From Flavobacterium oncorhynchi (lineage in GTDB: Bacteria; Bacteroidota; Bacteroidia; Flavobacteriales; Flavobacteriaceae), in NCBI RefSeq assembly GCF_002217355.1, contig NZ_MUHA01000004.1, forward strand, positions 12,729 through 76,728: a stretch of DNA of 64,000 nt, in the 5' to 3' direction. The notes under the pieces are model-generated. The model had not been told where the DNA came from. It saw nothing but the letters and a program-made list of their open reading frames with translations, and searched no databases. This document shows positions 16,314 to 25,102 of the stretch, in pieces. Both the position numbers and the translations under genes were made by a program. Position 1 is the stretch's first letter. Every line of letters begins with the position of its first letter.

Positions 16314-18122
16314 TCATTTGAGAATCGGAATATTAAAGGTAATCCTTGTTCCTTCGCCAAGAATTGATTTGATGAAAACACGCCCATTAATGTATTGGAT
16401 TCTTTCTTTCATAAACAACAAACCCATTCCAGATTCGCTGTTGCGTTTTTTGTCGACAGCATTGATGTCGAAACCTTTTCCGTTATCGTCAATTATAATG
16501 CTTAACAAAGTTTCACTGTGAGAAAGTTGAACAATGATATGGGACGATTCGGCATATTTTATGGCGTTGTTTATAGCTTCTTGAGTTAGGCGATAAATAT
16601 TGATTTCGATTAAAGAATCTAATCGTTGATTGAAATCGGTTTTGTTGTAGAAAAGAATTTCTTTTCCTGTTAGTTTTGAAAGTTCCTGCGTAAGTTTTGC
16701 CAAGGATGAAACAATGCCGTGATCACTTAATTCAGGAGGCATTAAATTGAAAGTTGCTGTACGGACGCCTTTTATAATGTCTAGTGAAAGTTTCTTTAGA
16801 TACTCAATTTTTTGTTCTGATTTTTCTCTGTCATCTAAATTGATACTTTCTAAGCTAAACTTTAAACCAGTCAGCATTTGACCAATTCCGTCATGAATTT
16901 CTTTGGCGATTCGGTTTTGCTCGTTTTCTTGGTTTTCGACGATTTTGCTTGAGATAATCTTTTGCTGATTGATTTTTTCAGTGCTGTTTTCAAGATTCAA
17001 ACGTTCGACCTCGCGTTGTGCTTTTTTGCGCTCGGTAATGTTAAAACAGACAATTAAAAGTTCTAATTCGTCTTTTTTAATCATAACGGGAACCATCGAA
17101 AGGTCAAGCCAAATCTCAACATTTTCTTTGGTAACAATTTTAATTTCGCCTTGCCAGCCGCTTCGTTGTTTTTCGAATATCAGTCGATCAAAGTTGATTT
17201 GTTCTTTTTCGTCTGCTGTTAAAACTTCAGAAAACTTCTTGTTGGATAAAAACTTGGTGTAATTCAGTAGTTTAGCAAATTTTTCGCCAATATGTATGAT
17301 TGAACCATCAGGTGCAATTCGGCAATAGAGCAATGTGTTTTCCATTGCATAATTAAGCGACTTTAATTCTTTAACCGAATTTTCCTTGATTTCGCTTAGT
17401 ATTTCAGTATCGTATGCGAGTTTTAACGCTTTCTTTTCAGAAGATAAAAGTTTGGCAATTAATCGTTCAATTTTTTTATTGGTTGGTCTAAAAATGAAAA
17501 GAAACTCTAAAAGCAATACCAAAAGTGTAAACCCGAAAATCCAGTATTCAATTCGGCGTTGTTCGGTTACTTTTTCGTGCGCTTCGAGATCGTATTGACT
17601 TACAATCTGATTCATTTTAGAAAGAAAAATGCCTTCGTTTTCTAAAATTATAGTTACTAATTTTTGATTTTCGGCTGCTTGCTTTTTCTGTTTTAAATTC
17701 AATAAAAAAGAATCAGTTGTATTTGCAATTTTATTGAAAATCGGATTGATTTCAAGATATAATTTAGAAAGTGTTTCTGATTTTTCTTTTGGAAAGGCTA
17801 AGCTGTCACTTCCGTTTTGGAGTGCATTTTGGTTTTTTTTCCAAAGTGATAAAACGTCATTTAAATGCGAAATTTGTTTTGCAGAAGCGTTTTCAGAAAC
17901 ATACTGCAGAATCAGAACTTCTTTTACGATTTTCTGACTCAGCATTCGTTGTTTTCCTGAAAAGTTTATGATTTTAGAATCGCTTAATTGCTGATTCAGA
18001 TTGTATTGCACTAAAATCTGACTGATAATTATAGTTACCGCAATAGTAAGAAGCGCAAAAAAATACAGTCGTCGTAAATTTTTGAAAGTGATTTTGTCTT
18101 CTTCCTGATTGCTTTTCTTCAT
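16314..18122 (-). CDS. NarX-like membrane sensor histidine kinase
   Basis: A 602-residue kinase. Membrane segments at about 20-40 and 193-211 flank a periplasmic PilJ/NIT-type helical domain. Its start, IINFSGKQRMLSQKIV (51-66), resembles the NarX P-box that binds nitrate. A PAS domain (about 255-370) is followed by a HisKA_3 dimerisation domain, with His410 in AKEIHDGIGQMLTGLKFSLE, and a GHKL ATPase domain (NAIKYAESSHIIVQL, DNGKGFD, GMGLLFMKERI). This is the NarX/NarQ class that signals to NarL-type regulators such as the one downstream. It begins nine bases after the DUF4202 gene, so the two form an operon. Confidence 0.88.
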   Translation of the reverse strand: MKKSNQEEDKITFKNLRRLYFFALLTIAVTIIISQILVQYNLNQQLSDSKIINFSGKQRMLSQKIVKEVLILQYVSENASAKQISHLNDVLSLWKKNQNALQNGSDSLAFPKEKSETLSKLYLEINPIFNKIANTTDSFLLNLKQKKQAAENQKLVTIILENEGIFLSKMNQIVSQYDLEAHEKVTEQRRIEYWIFGFTLLVLLLEFLFIFRPTNKKIERLIAKLLSSEKKALKLAYDTEILSEIKENSVKELKSLNYAMENTLLYCRIAPDGSIIHIGEKFAKLLNYTKFLSNKKFSEVLTADEKEQINFDRLIFEKQRSGWQGEIKIVTKENVEIWLDLSMVPVMIKKDELELLIVCFNITERKKAQREVERLNLENSTEKINQQKIISSKIVENQENEQNRIAKEIHDGIGQMLTGLKFSLESINLDDREKSEQKIEYLKKLSLDIIKGVRTATFNLMPPELSDHGIVSSLAKLTQELSKLTGKEILFYNKTDFNQRLDSLIEINIYRLTQEAINNAIKYAESSHIIVQLSHSETLLSIIIDDNGKGFDINAVDKKRNSESGMGLLFMKERIQYINGRVFIKSILGEGTRITFNIPILK

Positions 18123-18131
18123 AAAGTCAGT

Positions 18132-18716
18132 TTACAATCCTAAAGATGCTTTTATAAGATTGAGATTTTCTTCAGAATAGTTGATTTTTAAGGCTTCCTG
18201 ATGTCCTTTATCCGACATTTTATCCCAGGTTTTTTTGATGATGTTTTTTAGTTTTTCTTCATCGTGTTTATGAACAAAAGGATCTAAGTAATATTCTAAA
18301 AACACAAGACAGATAACATCTTCTAATAATTGTGTTTCGTGATCTTTTTTAAGTAATTTTTTCTCTATTAAAAATGAAACGCGATCTATAAAAGTTTCAT
18401 CGTAGCCTGCTTTTACTAGAATTTCGGCAGTTGTTTTTGCATGGAATTTTTTAAGTTCTTCTCTCCATTTCAAATAACCAACGCGATCCATTGGGTACGA
18501 TTCGCGGGCAACTTTCCATCGGCAGATGTGTTGTGCTTTTGACGCAATTTGAATTTCTTCAGATGCATTTGGTTCGAACTGCATCAATCTTTCGTACATC
18601 CTGTTTGAATACAATAATTCTTTTGGATATTCTTTGTTTTGGTGAGTTTCGATGTTTGGATCCTGTGCGTTTTCAGCATCAATCCATTCGCTTGCTTTTT
18701 GAAAAGGTGTAGTCAT
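18132..18716 (-). CDS. DUF4202 domain protein
   Basis: A 194-residue soluble protein matching the DUF4202 family by its QIASKAQHICRWKVARESYPMDRVGYLKWREELKKFHA core. The family has no established function. The His/Arg-rich core with repeated helices resembles an HD-type or metal-binding helical bundle, but a catalytic claim is not justified. It precedes the nitrate-sensor-like kinase by nine bases and stands between it and nirD, so a role in nitrate/nitrite control or tolerance is inferred from context. Its promoter has TATCTTTG (minus strand, 18739-18746) overlapping a TACGTA. Confidence 0.8.
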   Translation of the reverse strand: MTTPFQKASEWIDAENAQDPNIETHQNKEYPKELLYSNRMYERLMQFEPNASEEIQIASKAQHICRWKVARESYPMDRVGYLKWREELKKFHAKTTAEILVKAGYDETFIDRVSFLIEKKLLKKDHETQLLEDVICLVFLEYYLDPFVHKHDEEKLKNIIKKTWDKMSDKGHQEALKINYSEENLNLIKASLGL

Positions 18717-18738
18717 TTTTTGGTTTAATAATAGATTT

Positions 18739-18750
18739 CAAAGATACGTA
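18739..18750 (-). promoter_or_regulatory. -7 element overlapping TACGTA for the DUF4202-kinase operon
   Basis: On the minus strand TATCTTTG (18746-18739) fits the Bacteroidota -7 element TAnnTTTG, 23 bases upstream of the DUF4202 start codon. A TACGTA (18745-18750) overlaps its upstream edge. No full 16-mer operator is formed. Confidence 0.45.
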
Positions 18751-18757
18751 ATTAAGT

Positions 18758-18955
18758 TTTTTTTCGCCACGAATTTCACGAATTAGCACGAATTATTGTT
18801 TATGTTTTTTTGCCACAGATTAAAGGATTTTTTGGATTTAATCTTGTGTATTTTTTTTTTGCCACGAATTTCACGAATCTCCACGAATTAAATTAGTGTA
18901 ATTTGTGAAATTCGTGGCAAACAATTTTAATTATTTTAATCTGTGGCATATAAAT
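18758..18955. repeat. family C intergenic repeats (CACGAATT units)
   Basis: The gap between nirD and DUF4202 is filled by CGCCACGAATTTCACGAATT units. A near-perfect hairpin at 18861-18918, GCCACGAATTTCACGAAT...GTGAAATTCGTGGC, is followed by an ATCTGTGGC arm matching the GCCACAGAT at about 18811. No gene is seen. Confidence 0.65.
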
Positions 18956-19332
18956 TAGTCTGCAAATCCAACGAAAACTTCATTTTCGACAATCTTAATT
19001 GGGTAAGTTGCAATGCTATATTCTTCGCCGTTTAGATTCGAGCCATCAACTAATGAAAATGTTTTTTTATGCATTGGGCAGGCGATTTTCGGGATATCAT
19101 CGGCAGAACCTGTCATTCCTCTTGAAAGTACCATTTCCATTTTGTGAGGGCAGGCGTTTTGACAAGCGTACCATTCGTTTCGACGGGCAAAATTAAAAAT
19201 CGCAATCTGTTTGTTTTTGTATTTAATACAGCCGCCGCGATTGGTTGGAAAATCTTCTACTTTACCTGCTTTGAACCAAATTGTTGCATCGCTCGCATGA
19301 ACTGTTTCGTATTGATTTAAGATTTCTTCCAT
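18955..19332 (-). CDS. nirD: nitrite reductase small subunit NirD (Rieske-like)
   Basis: A 125-residue Rieske [2Fe-2S] protein of the NirD size. The cluster ligands are visible as CPH (in NACPHKMEMVLSRG) and CPMH (in KIACPMHKKTFSL). NirD pairs with NirB in the cytoplasmic NADH-dependent reduction of nitrite to ammonium. It lies downstream of nirB on the same strand, but 370 bases of repeat-containing DNA separate them, unusual for a pair normally in tight operon. Confidence 0.92.
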   Translation of the reverse strand: MEEILNQYETVHASDATIWFKAGKVEDFPTNRGGCIKYKNKQIAIFNFARRNEWYACQNACPHKMEMVLSRGMTGSADDIPKIACPMHKKTFSLVDGSNLNGEEYSIATYPIKIVENEVFVGFAD

Positions 19333-19702
19333 TTTGATTGAGTTTTGATTTCCTGTTTCTTAGCCCTCTTTTTACAATCAAGAGAGTTTGATGGCGCAGT
19401 AAAAAAGAGGGTAAGAAGGACAGCAAACGTTTAATGATTTTTTCTTTTTTTTGGAGCTTTATGGTGTTTTGCCACAAAGGCGTAAAGACGCTAATTCTTT
19501 TTTTAATCTTTCTAATCCTTTAATCTGTGGCTTTTATTTTAAACACATAGAAACATAGATTTTTTTGCTTTTTGTTTGAGAAATAGAAAATTAAAAGAAA
19601 CTAGTTTCTAACACATAGCTATACGTGTTTATGCAAGTTAAACGCCTTTATTAAGTTTTTAAAATCTATGTCTCTATGTGTTTAAAAATTTATGTCTTGA
19701 AT
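19333..19702. repeat. gene-free gap between nirB and nirD with family D inverted repeat
   Basis: No gene is apparent. From about 19540 to 19684, an AACACATAGAAACATAGATTT arm is mirrored by AAATCTATGTCTCTATGTG. This is the same family as 28112-28236. The nirD-proximal half (19345-19500) is AT-rich, with GCCACAAAGGCG and CTGTGGC fragments. A 71-codon frame here appears spurious. Confidence 0.6.
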
Positions 19703-22216
19703 TTACAACCAAGCTTTTGGCATTTTTTGATCTCTTAGCGGAACAAAAACAGCATTGTCGTCTTTTTCTTCTGAGTTTATAAAGTGATTGAAACGTTTTA
19801 ATAATCTTGGTTTTTCTAGAACTTGTTTCCATTCACATTCAAAAGTGTTTACTAAAGCTTGCATTTCAGTTTCTAAAGTTTCACAGATTCCTAAACTGTC
19901 TTCAATAATTACTTCTTTCAAATATTCTAAACCGCCATCTAATTTTTCTAACCAAGTTGATGTTCGAATCAGCGGACCGGCAGTTCTGATGTAATACATT
20001 AAAAATCTATCCATGTATTTGATTACTGTTTCTTTATCGATTTTTTCAGCTAATAAAACGGCGTGTTTTGGGTTTGCACCGCCATTTCCAGCGATGTATA
20101 AATTCCATCCGTCTTCAACCGCGATTAAACCGAAATCTTTTCCTCGGGCTTCGGCGCATTCGCGAATGCAGGCTGAAACACCGCCTTTTAGTTTATGCGG
20201 AGAACGAATTCCTTTGTATCTGTTTTCAAGTTCGATGGCAAATCCAGCGCTGTCGTCCATTCCGTAGCGGCACCAAGCGTTTCCAACACAGCTTTTTACG
20301 GCACGAAGTGATTTTCCGTAGGCATGACCGCTTTCAAAACCATTATCAATTAAGATTTTCCAGATTTTAGGCAAATCACTTAAATGAGCTCCAAATAAAT
20401 CGACTCTTTGAGCTCCGGTAATTTTAGTGTATAAATCGAATTGTTTTGCGACTTCGCCAATCACAATTAATTTTTCAGCAGTGATTTCACCGCCGGCAAC
20501 TCTTGGCACAACAGAATAAGTTCCGTTTCGTTGAATGTTAGCCAAAAATCTATCGTTTGTATCTTGAGTGGTTACGTGTTTATTTGCTGTATCATTGTAA
20601 ATACTTGAAAAAATTGATGCTACAACTGGTTTGCAAATTTCGCAGCCGTCGCCTTTTCCGTGGTGATCTAAAACATCGTAAAAATTCTCATATTTATTTA
20701 TTTTTACCAAATCGAATAATTCTTGACGATTATAATTAAAATGTTCGCAAATGACTTCTTTTACTTCTTTTCCTAAAGATTTTTGAGTGGCTTTTACCAA
20801 ATCGGAAACCATTGGTTTACAACCTCCACAGCCAGAAGTTGCTTTGGTTGCTTTTACAACATCAGAAAATGTAGTGCAGCTTTCATCTAAAATTTTACAG
20901 CAGATCGCGCCTTTCGTTACATTTTCGCAAGAACAAATTACGGCTGTATCTGGCAAATCCATAACACTTCCTAAACTTGAGCCTTCAGAGCCATCGCGAG
21001 TACCTAAAATCAAATCTTCTGGATTTTTTGGTAATGCCATTGCGTTGCTGTAAATCTGGAAGAGCGAATTATAATCACTTGAATCTCCAACTAAAATGCC
21101 GCCTAAAAGCGTTTTAGAATCTTTGGTAACGTTGATTCTTTTGTAAACACCGCTTAGTTTATTTTCATAAATAATGGCTGTTACATTTTCATTTTCGATA
21201 AAAGGATCACCAAAACTCGCCACTTCAACACCAATTAATTTTAATTGTGTTGACATATCGATGGTTTCTCTCATGGTTTTATCTCCATTTAAGATTTGCT
21301 CGGCGGCAACATCGGCCATTTCGTAACCTGGAGCAACAAGTCCGTAAATGTTTTGATTGTAAAGCGCCGCTTCTCCAATCGCATAAATAGAAGGATCTGA
21401 TGTCTGCATTTGATTGTTTACTACAATTCCACCTCTCACGCCGACTTCAAGTCCTGAAATTCTAGCCAATTCGTCGCGAGGTTTAATTCCTGCAGAAATA
21501 ACCAACATGTCTACTTTTAGTAATTCATCGTTGGCAAACATCATTCCGGTTATACTTTCTTTTCCGTCGATATATTGTGTTGCTTTGTTAAGATGAATTC
21601 CAATGTTTAATTCTTCAATTTTAGATTGAAGCATATCGCTTGCGCCTTGATCTAATTGCCTTGGCATCAAACGCGGAGCAAATTCCACCACATGCGGATT
21701 CAGTCCCAAATCTCTAACGGCTTTTGCTGCTTCAAGACCTAATAAGCCACCTCCTAAAACTGCCGCTTCGGTTGCGCCTTTTATTTTTATTTTTTTGGCG
21801 TAAGCCATAATCGCATCAAGATCTTCGATGGTTCTGTATACAAAAACACCTTCCTTTTCAACTCCGTCAATTGGAGGAACAAAGGCTGATGAACCTGTAG
21901 CTAAAACTAAGTAGTCGTACGTATGTGTTTTTTCTAAATGTGTATGTATTGTTTTTTCGGTACGATTAATATCTGTAATTAACTCTGATGTATTGAGAAT
22001 AATATTGTTTTCTGTGTACCAATTGCTTGTCGATAAAGATAAATCATCAGCTGTTTTTCCTCCAAAGTATTCACTTAAGTGAACGCGATCGTAAGCGCGC
22101 CTTGGTTCTTCACCAAATACAGTGATTTGATACTTTTCCTGTCCTGATTTTGCAATGAATTTTTCACAAAATTTATAACCAACCATGCCGTTTCCAACTA
22201 CTATTACTCTAATCAT
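19703..22216 (-). CDS. nirB: NADH-dependent nitrite reductase large subunit NirB
   Basis: An 837-residue protein of normal NirB length. It has FAD and NAD(P)H Rossmann domains (VGNGMVGYKFCEKF, then VLGGGLLGLEAAKAV), two BFD-like segments (VICSCENV...GCGGC; then a second with GCEIC) and a siroheme/[4Fe-4S] reductase module. That module has the ligands CVGNAWC and CIREC (C-x5-C, C-x3-C) in the KSCVGNAWCRYG and KGGVSACIRECAEA segments. It reduces nitrite to ammonium in the cytoplasm, completing assimilation of the nitrate reduced by the enzyme at 5513-9031. Crp-type palindromes lie upstream. Confidence 0.96.
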   Translation of the reverse strand: MIRVIVVGNGMVGYKFCEKFIAKSGQEKYQITVFGEEPRRAYDRVHLSEYFGGKTADDLSLSTSNWYTENNIILNTSELITDINRTEKTIHTHLEKTHTYDYLVLATGSSAFVPPIDGVEKEGVFVYRTIEDLDAIMAYAKKIKIKGATEAAVLGGGLLGLEAAKAVRDLGLNPHVVEFAPRLMPRQLDQGASDMLQSKIEELNIGIHLNKATQYIDGKESITGMMFANDELLKVDMLVISAGIKPRDELARISGLEVGVRGGIVVNNQMQTSDPSIYAIGEAALYNQNIYGLVAPGYEMADVAAEQILNGDKTMRETIDMSTQLKLIGVEVASFGDPFIENENVTAIIYENKLSGVYKRINVTKDSKTLLGGILVGDSSDYNSLFQIYSNAMALPKNPEDLILGTRDGSEGSSLGSVMDLPDTAVICSCENVTKGAICCKILDESCTTFSDVVKATKATSGCGGCKPMVSDLVKATQKSLGKEVKEVICEHFNYNRQELFDLVKINKYENFYDVLDHHGKGDGCEICKPVVASIFSSIYNDTANKHVTTQDTNDRFLANIQRNGTYSVVPRVAGGEITAEKLIVIGEVAKQFDLYTKITGAQRVDLFGAHLSDLPKIWKILIDNGFESGHAYGKSLRAVKSCVGNAWCRYGMDDSAGFAIELENRYKGIRSPHKLKGGVSACIRECAEARGKDFGLIAVEDGWNLYIAGNGGANPKHAVLLAEKIDKETVIKYMDRFLMYYIRTAGPLIRTSTWLEKLDGGLEYLKEVIIEDSLGICETLETEMQALVNTFECEWKQVLEKPRLLKRFNHFINSEEKDDNAVFVPLRDQKMPKAWL

Positions 22217-22248
22217 GATTTTTTTAATTAAGTATTACTACGCAAATA

Positions 22249-22264
22249 TAAGTATTTATACTTA
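22249..22264. promoter_or_regulatory. Crp-type palindrome TAAGT-N6-ACTTA upstream of nirB
   Basis: An exact operator match centred 40 bases upstream of the nirB start codon. It lies within a perfect ATAAGTAT-TT-ATACTTAT inverted repeat. The half-sites are identical to the narK-proximal site at 14876. Confidence 0.6.
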
Positions 22265-22313
22265 TTTAAATACGTAAAATATTTATTTTTTAAGTAGATA
22301 TAGATTTTGTTTG

Positions 22314-22343
22314 CTACGTATTTTACCGTAATGTATTACGTAG
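22314..22343. promoter_or_regulatory. second TACGTA-containing inverted repeat upstream of nirB
   Basis: CTACGTA (22314-22320) and TACGTAG (22337-22343) form 7-base arms. The left half also makes TACGT-N6-CCGTA (22315-22330), one mismatch from the operator consensus. It lies about 100 bases upstream of nirB. Confidence 0.45.
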
Positions 22344-22483
22344 TCTAGGTTTTTGGTAAATTTAAAGATTGTCAATTATTTCAAATTTGAAAAGATTCTA
22401 AATAGCGATTTCAAAAAAAAGTCGTAAATTCATAAGAATTTTATAGGTGTTTTAGTAAAAAGCACATTCCAAATAGAGATATT

Positions 22484-23263
22484 ATGAAAAAAATAATACC
22501 ACTTTTGCTTTTACTGTCTTTGATGGTGAGCTGTAAAACTTCAGCAGGCAAAAATTCAGAGACAAAAGAAACTGCTCAACAAGGAGTAAATCAGGACGAT
22601 TTGAACTATTATTTTAAAGCAACTGGAAATGAGCCATTTTGGGGAGTTAAAATAGGAAATGATAATATTGTTTTTACTTCACTAATTCCGGGTAAAGAGA
22701 GTATCACTTTTCCTGCAGTTGATGCAATCAGGGCTATGGATGCCAATGTGAAAATGTATAAGGTAAGCAATGATAATGTTTCTGGAATTATTACGATTCA
22801 ACAGTTAGATTGTCAGGATTCTATGTCTGGAGCGATTTCTCCTTATAATGTAAAAGTCGAAATCAAGAATAACTCTGAATTAGAATTTAAAAAACTCAGT
22901 GGATGCGGAAAATATATTACAGATTATCGACTGTATGATATTTGGGTTTTGGAAGAACTAAATGGTTATAAAGTTTTTGCTTCTGATTTTCAAAAAGAAA
23001 TGCCTAGAATCGAAATTAACTCAACGGAAAATAGATTTTCGGGCTATGGCGGCTGTAATGCTATAAGCGGACAAATTTTTTATGAAAAAGATATACTGCG
23101 ATTTACAAGAGTTCTTTCGACTCTTATGGCTTGTCCTCAAGGAAATAAAGAAAGTGAGTTTACAAAAGCGCTGCAAAGCACAACTACTTATTCTATAGGT
23201 AATAATCAGTTGATTTTGTCAAATCCTTCTGGGAAATTGGCTGTTTTTAAGAAGGTGGATTAG
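22484..23263 (+). CDS. META-domain lipoprotein
   Basis: A 259-residue lipoprotein with a signal peptide and lipobox (LLLLSLMVSCKTS, Cys17). Residues 45-135 are a COG3650-like domain (ATGNEPFWGVKIGNDNIVF...ISPYNVKVEI). Residues 145-255 are a META domain (WVLEELNGYKV, FSGYGGCNAISGQI, LMACPQGNKESEFTKALQ, YSIGNNQLIL). META/HslJ proteins are cell-envelope proteins of uncertain function, sometimes tied to stress or novobiocin resistance. It is divergent from nirB and shares its upstream region, though no link to nitrate is implied. Confidence 0.85.
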   Translation: MKKIIPLLLLLSLMVSCKTSAGKNSETKETAQQGVNQDDLNYYFKATGNEPFWGVKIGNDNIVFTSLIPGKESITFPAVDAIRAMDANVKMYKVSNDNVSGIITIQQLDCQDSMSGAISPYNVKVEIKNNSELEFKKLSGCGKYITDYRLYDIWVLEELNGYKVFASDFQKEMPRIEINSTENRFSGYGGCNAISGQIFYEKDILRFTRVLSTLMACPQGNKESEFTKALQSTTTYSIGNNQLILSNPSGKLAVFKKVD

Positions 23264-23290
23264 GTTTGTATTTTTGTTTTATCGCATTTT

Positions 23291-23419
23291 TTGTCATTTC
23301 GACGAAGAAGAAATCTCTACGAGAAGCTCTACAAAGATTTGCTTATAGGAACGGAGCTGCTTGCGAAGATTTGCTTCGCCTGTTCGCTATCGCTCGGGTC
23401 TCCTTCGTCGAAATGACAA
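23291..23419. repeat. family A inverted repeat, long version
   Basis: It opens TTGTCATTTCGACGAAGAAG and ends CTTCGTCGAAATGACAA. Inside is the CGCTATCGCTCGGGT segment also seen at 26097-26111. It fills the gap between the META lipoprotein and the convergent DUF2130 gene. Confidence 0.75.
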
Positions 23420-23457
23420 TATTGTGTTGAATTCGTTGCTTTAAACGTATTTCTTAA

Positions 23458-24744
23458 TTACTCAAACAATTCCTTAGGCTCTTCATCTTCCTGTTCTCCT
23501 TCAACAAAATCTAATTCTAAAGCTCTAACTGTTTGAACTGCATTTCCTGCAATACCACGAATCGAACCATACATTCCTAAGGTATTGTGAACTACTTTCT
23601 CGATTTGTTTTTCGCGTTGTTTCCAAATTCGCTGCATAGCTCTTTTTTCAGAATCTAAGTCGCTTTGCATTTGTGTAAAACCTTCAACAATGCCTTCAAT
23701 TTGCAAACGGAATTCGTTGCTGGTTAAAAAATCATACAGCATCGACATTTTATCGCCTTTGTTTTCTTGTGCCTGAACTGCCTGACTTACTTGAATTAGT
23801 GATTGACGTAAAACAGCGGTCAAACCTTTAAATTCTTCATAAGTACAAATCCAGATTCCGTCTCGCATTCCCATTCTTTCCATTCCGTTTGGCATTACTT
23901 CGGTCACCAAAACACCAATATTGGCTCTTTTGGTTCTAATGTCATTTTTGAATTTCTCAATCCAAGAAGGTTGAAAGGCTTTTGTTCTTTTGCTTTCGTA
24001 GTAAATCGAACCACAGTTTTGCAATTCGCGTGTATTGACAATTTGAAGACAATCGGCACCGTTAGCGCCTTTTTTAATTTCGTCGATAGTGTCAAGCGGA
24101 AAATTACTTGCCAGCCATTCTTCAATTGCTAATTCCATTACTTCGCCTTGCAATTGCATAGAACCTTGTTCTTGCTTGCGTTTCATTTCTTCGATCAACT
24201 TTTTTTGATCGTCAGATTGTTTTTGGTATTCTTTTATTTTCAGTTCGTTTTTCTCTTCTTCTTGTTTGCGAATTTTATCGCGTTCCAGAACTAAAGTAGC
24301 GTTTAACTGCTTTTGTGCTTCGGCTTCGATTGCTTCTTTCATTTCCAGTTTTTCACGCTGAAGTTTTGCAATTTCGCCTGTCATTTTATTCAATTCACGA
24401 AGTTTTTCTGATTTTTCAGAAAGCTCTTTTTCCATCAAAAGCATGCGATCTTTATTTTCTTCTTCGAGTTTGGCTTTTAGTTTTTCAGAAATTTCTTTTT
24501 CAGCAGTCTTTTTTTCGCGCTCCAAACGTTCGGCAAAAAGTTCATTTTCTTGTTTCTTTTTGGCTTCAAATTCGGTTTTGGCTTTTTCGAATTGCTCGCT
24601 TTTTAATTCCAGTTCTTTTGCCTGAGCAGCAGCTTTTTGTTGAAATTCTTTACGGATACTATCTTCTAACTGATGTTTTAAGATGTCGTTTACGTCGATA
24701 TTTTCTCCGCAGTTCGGGCACTGAATTGAAGATTGCTCAGCCAT
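23458..24744 (-). CDS. DUF2130 protein with zinc ribbon and long coiled coil
   Basis: A 428-residue protein. The N-terminal zinc-ribbon half CPNCGENI is followed by a charged coiled coil (about 25-200, Glu/Lys/Gln heptads). A DUF2130 domain (about 205-400) follows, with LAIEEWLASNFPLDTIDEIKKGANGADCLQIV and IYYESKRTKAFQPSWIEKFKNDI. DUF2130 is regarded as a nuclease-like fold (D...ExK pattern). The E-x-K in YYESKRTK fits that idea, but no substrate is established. It is a single gene with its own context. Confidence 0.85.
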   Translation of the reverse strand: MAEQSSIQCPNCGENIDVNDILKHQLEDSIRKEFQQKAAAQAKELELKSEQFEKAKTEFEAKKKQENELFAERLEREKKTAEKEISEKLKAKLEEENKDRMLLMEKELSEKSEKLRELNKMTGEIAKLQREKLEMKEAIEAEAQKQLNATLVLERDKIRKQEEEKNELKIKEYQKQSDDQKKLIEEMKRKQEQGSMQLQGEVMELAIEEWLASNFPLDTIDEIKKGANGADCLQIVNTRELQNCGSIYYESKRTKAFQPSWIEKFKNDIRTKRANIGVLVTEVMPNGMERMGMRDGIWICTYEEFKGLTAVLRQSLIQVSQAVQAQENKGDKMSMLYDFLTSNEFRLQIEGIVEGFTQMQSDLDSEKRAMQRIWKQREKQIEKVVHNTLGMYGSIRGIAGNAVQTVRALELDFVEGEQEDEEPKELFE

Positions 24745-25102
24745 TTTTGTATTGATTTTATTTGGTAGAATTATAATTTGCTAAGGTATTTAAAAGTTCT
24801 CTTTTTATTGTTGGGAATGCTGTGATAAATTGTAACGATTTTTTTATAGCCACGAATTGCACTAATTTTCACGAATTGTTTTTGAATTAATCTCGCAAAG
24901 ACGCAGAGGCGCAAAGTTTTTATTTAGAGTTTTTCCGAATAGTTTGTCATTTCGACGAAGGAGAAATCTCCACGAGAAGCTCCACAAAGATTGGCTTGTA
25001 GGAACGGAGCTACTTGCGAAGATTTCTCCTTCGTCGAAATGACAAAAATGAGAGAAAATCCTCTTAATGTTTTTAATCTGTGGCTTGAAAAAACTTAGCG
25101 TC
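24745..25102. repeat. intergenic repeats (families A and C)
   Basis: The first 70 bases are the DUF2130 leader. A fragment of the GCCACGAATTGCACTAATTT type lies at about 24849-24880, and a full family A inverted repeat at 24944-25045 (TTGTCATTTCGACGAAGGAG / CTCCTTCGTCGAAATGACAA, exact arms). No gene is seen. Confidence 0.7.

Noticed and set aside
15839-16387. two frames of about 65 codons
   Set aside because: Both are translations of inverted repeats or overlap the kinase gene end.
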